Source: Macrotrachela quadricornifera
Taxonomy: Eukaryota > Rotifera > Eurotatoria > Philodinida > Philodinidae
Assembly (NCBI GenBank): GCA_022393335.1
Contig: JAJEKB010020944.1
Coordinates: forward strand, 173,583 to 237,582
Length of the DNA: 64,000 nucleotides
Reading direction: 5' to 3'
Shown here: positions 61,060 to 64,000 of the stretch, in pieces
How the letters are laid out: the number at the start of each line of letters is the position of its first letter
How positions within the stretch are numbered: position 1 is the stretch's first letter
Translations under genes and position numbers: made by a program
Notes under the pieces: generated by a model
The model's input: only the letters and a program-made list of their open reading frames with translations
The model's database searches: none
What the model was told of the DNA's origin: nothing

Positions 61060-62260
61060 GTTAAGAAGAAACTAAAACAGGAGAACTATTTAAGAATTGC
61101 TAGAGATAGAGTACAATACATTGTAGTCTAGGAAAGAGCTTCGTCTATTTTGGAATATAATTTTACGGTTCATATCCATGGAGATTCAACAACAGAACTT
61201 CAAACAGTCATTTCGTTTATTATATATTTTTGTATAAATCTCACTCAAAGATTCAACATATAGTAATCAATAAAGAAAACTGTTTATATTAGAATTAATA
61301 TCGAAAATAGATTCACAACCTTCGAATATCTGTGAGTCAAGCTTACAATAACAAACAGTTTATTGAAGAAAGCTAAGAAATAGATCGCAAACATTTTTAC
61401 TGATTTCGAATTCATATTTTCCGTGCTTGATAACGAACAGTCAAGTTTTATTAGAAATGATGATTTACTAATTTTGTCATTATTTAATACCTACCAATAT
61501 TGAAAAACTAACTCATGATTTCGATTCCTCGTAGTCAATTGTCTTTGGTAGAGTATTACTGGTGACAGTTTATATTATTTACTATTAATTATTTGGCAAA
61601 CCAACACAGTTTTCATTTATTGATCTTTGACCATCGTGAATCAAACTTCTTAGGAGAAAAAGTAAAACTAATTACTAATTGTTTGGTAACTTATTACTAA
61701 CGACAAATTTGACTTCAGATATGAATTCTTCATCTTCCATTAGCCTTCATATATTTTTCAACTAGAATATTACAAGGTTTTGATATTAATCTAGATGACA
61801 ACGTTTTCAGATTGACTTGGATACAGAATGATACAGAGAAGCCTTAGAAGAGAGCATATCTCTATAACTATAAACTTATTTTATGTTATATGACCTCTCC
61901 TCGAATCCACGAGACAAATCGTTAATTCGTAAAAAAGGTCTTCTTTTAGTAAAAATTCTATTTAAAAAAATTCAAAAACTAATGGTATCATTCTATCCCT
62001 CGACCTCGAAAACCTTTGTTGAAGCATTAAGATTCAATCTTCTCAAAGTTGAGATTTCTTGTTGGTTTCTCTAAGAACATGTTTCAATGGCCCTTGACCT
62101 GGCACAAACAAACAAACGCATTTCACTTTTTTTCATATGAATCTCTCTTCAGTCAACGAAGTAGTAGATTTCAAAACTTTTGAAACCTAATCCTACCAAT
62201 TGATTCCTCGCCCTTAAAAGCGCGTTGGTCAAATTTTATAAAAATAATCAGTTTTTTGGG
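61060..62260. repeat. Decayed ~1-kb dispersed repeat, copy 2
   Basis: Direct-orientation partner of 58240-59240. Toward its right end a shorter motif (AACTAATNNTATC..TC.ATTCC followed by CCTCGAAAACCTTTG-like sequence) begins to repeat: about 61975, 62185, 62290 and 62895, with a related copy near 59155. Confidence 0.6.
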
Positions 62261-63060
62261 GTAAAACAAAATTTTTACAAAATCATAAAAAAAGTAATGG
62301 TACCGTTCAATTCCGCGACGCCAAAAACCTTCTAAGAACGTTTTCAGGAATTTTACGTTGTAGTATTATTGATGTAATCGTTGCTGTTTTTTGATTAGTT
62401 AGGAGAGGCAGACAGACAAACAAACTTTAAAGAAACTTACGGCCATACAATCCTTTCGTTCATAAAACGGAATAAATTGATCGACACATGATAGATAAAT
62501 AACAATGAACGATATAATTATATGGCAAATTGAGAAATGATTTAATCTGTACAATCGTTTTTCGCGAAGTACAATTCTTTAATATATATTTTAGATCATT
62601 CACCGGTTTTATTCTAGCTTAATGTTTAAATCCAAGATTTTTCACGGCAAATCTGAAATATTAACAGAATCTAATTCAAAATTTGTTAGTTGGGCATTCA
62701 ATACTACTCATAAAAGTAAACTACGAGATAGATAACAACATTGAAAACACAGATAGCACAACCTAAAACCACAAGTACAGCCGATTTAAATCCTCGGCAC
62801 CGATTACCTTTAGTCAAACTGTATGAAAAAATTTTTTTTCTTAAAAAAATCTATTCTTTGTGTAAAAAAATCAACCTCAAAAAAATTTTAAAAAACTAAC
62901 ATCATCAATCGATTCTCCGACCCCAAAAACCTATGTAACGAATTTTTTCTTAGAATTATTAATGAGTTTTCATTAGTTTAGCAAATACTCAATTCTGATT
63001 GGCTTGGTGGGATAGACAAACTTTAAGCATTTTAGCCTGCGTATTTAAACACTTTATAAC
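62261..63060. repeat. Decayed short-period repeats
   Basis: Continues the motif series described for the preceding repeat, with AGACAGACAAACAAACTTTA-type segments near 62408 and 63010. No coding frame. Confidence 0.4.
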
Positions 63061-63565
63061 CCTTGCTTTCAGAAAAGGGAACAACGTGAAGAGCTCTATC
63101 ATTTATATAAGATCACCTATTTTATAGTTGTACTTTTTGTTTTCAAAATGAACAAAATTTTGAGCGATCCAGTTCTGACCGTGAGAAAATAATATTTTTT
63201 GGCATAAGATGAATTCGTTCTATTTTATCTCATCTAGCTGTTTTTTTATATGTTTTATTTAAGAAAATAATAAATTACACCAAAATATACAGCATGAAAA
63301 GCTCTATAATTTATACAGAACAATTATAAATAGGTGAAATAAGAAAAGAGTGGATTCATCTTGCATCAAAAACAAATCTCATTTGAGCACGAGAGAAATT
63401 TGATCATTCAAAACTTTGTTCATTTTGAAAACAAAAAGTGCAACCATTAAATAAGTGGTCATGTGTAAACTGTAGAACTTTTCACGCTGCATCTATTGGT
63501 ATATTTTGTTACTAAATAGAGCGAAGTAAGTAATGAAAGAATGGAATGCAAAGCGGAGCGGTTCA
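63061..63565. mobile_element. Diverged foldback relative of the 9.2-kb MITE
   Basis: GTACTTTTTGTTTTCAAAAT near 63131 pairs with CATTTTGAAAACAAAAAGTG near 63422. The arms GTGAAGAGCTCTATCATTTA and TGTAGAACTTTTCACGCTGC match those of the MITE at 9192-9567, as does GAATGCAAAGCGGAGCGGTTCA near the right end. The terminal TTAA motif is not preserved. Confidence 0.55.
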
Positions 63566-64000
63566 TTATTTTCAATCCATTGGTTTTTACAGCATTCCGT
63601 ATCCCTTTACTTTTCATCTTTTTTCAAATGTATCTAAAACAGTTTTTGAGTTTAGTCATACAAGAGTTTGTAGAGAATTTCAAGCGCTACCTTTTCATAA
63701 AAAAACAATGGCTTAACAGACAAATATTAAAAGAGATATCCTCAAAATATTGAGGATCAGAACTTATGCTATATCTTTTATGTAATTATTAATATGTAAG
63801 ATAGAATGAATTTTCTATGATGATATGGCGTATGCATTTTCTCTTTCGTTCTTTTCTGTTAGTTTAAAAGTATCAGAATAATAAATGTATATTTCACGTT
63901 CATTTTACGTATTAATATCATGCTTGAATGCACATGTTTTTTTTGGTATGGTTTATGCATTTTCTATTTCCTTTCGTCATGTTACATATAGATAGTGGTG
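63566..64000. other. No gene seen
   Basis: AT-rich to the end of the window. Confidence 0.4.

Overview
The window looks like nuclear DNA of a small invertebrate, most likely a bdelloid rotifer (Rotaria/Adineta type). This is an inference. It rests on AT-rich DNA with genes split by many very short (45-100 nt) GT-AG introns, a chimeric LDL-receptor-A/EGF/seven-transmembrane receptor and a second short receptor of the style expanded in bdelloids, genes of probable bacterial, fungal or plant ancestry (GH16 glucanase with fascin-like tail, DUR3-type symporter, DUF4336 protein), and many different DNA-transposon remnants. No tRNA, rRNA or CRISPR array was recognised.

Layout. 2.5-7.3 kb: a three-exon EF-hand protein (+). 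9.2-9.6 kb: a TTAA-flanked piggyBac-type MITE. 11.0-13.0 kb: an intronless DUR3-like symporter (+) with one in-frame TGA. 14.7-15.6 kb: a secreted/single-pass membrane protein (-). 16.7-16.9 kb: two adjacent hairpins, one a perfect 46-bp palindrome. 18.8-20.3 kb: a hAT-like relic. 20.57-28.29 kb: an apparently intact two-gene DNA transposon with terminal inverted repeats, subterminal ACTAGTC arrays, a BEN-like coiled-coil protein (410 aa) and a DDE transposase of the CACTA/Plavaka-like type (843 aa). 30.4-33.1 kb: a mariner relic cut by a tandem-repeat-bearing element. 33.4-38.9 kb: the broken LDLa/EGF/7TM receptor. 38.9-40.4 kb: a hAT-like element and a foldback repeat. 41.9-43.4 kb: GH16 glucanase. 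46.8-48.5 kb: a 7TM receptor with one in-frame TAA or an alternative short intron. 51.1-52.5 kb: a GC-rich repeat element. 53.4-54.4 kb: DUF4336 protein with a C-terminal membrane anchor. 55-64 kb: almost entirely decayed repeats, including a piggyBac fossil at 59.8-60.7 kb.

The host genes form no operon or pathway. They are isolated genes separated by kilobases of mobile-element debris. The genes that do work together are the two transposon genes at 21.8-27.4 kb: a putative sequence-specific DNA-binding partner and the transposase, inside a shared set of terminal repeats. The nine-base-or-less pre-AG tracts (TTTTAG-like) seen 0-59 nt upstream of nearly every start codon suggest spliced-leader trans-splicing or 5' UTR introns. 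Three host genes carry otherwise isolated stop codons, which fits decay of redundant copies in a degenerate tetraploid genome, although assembly error cannot be excluded from sequence alone.
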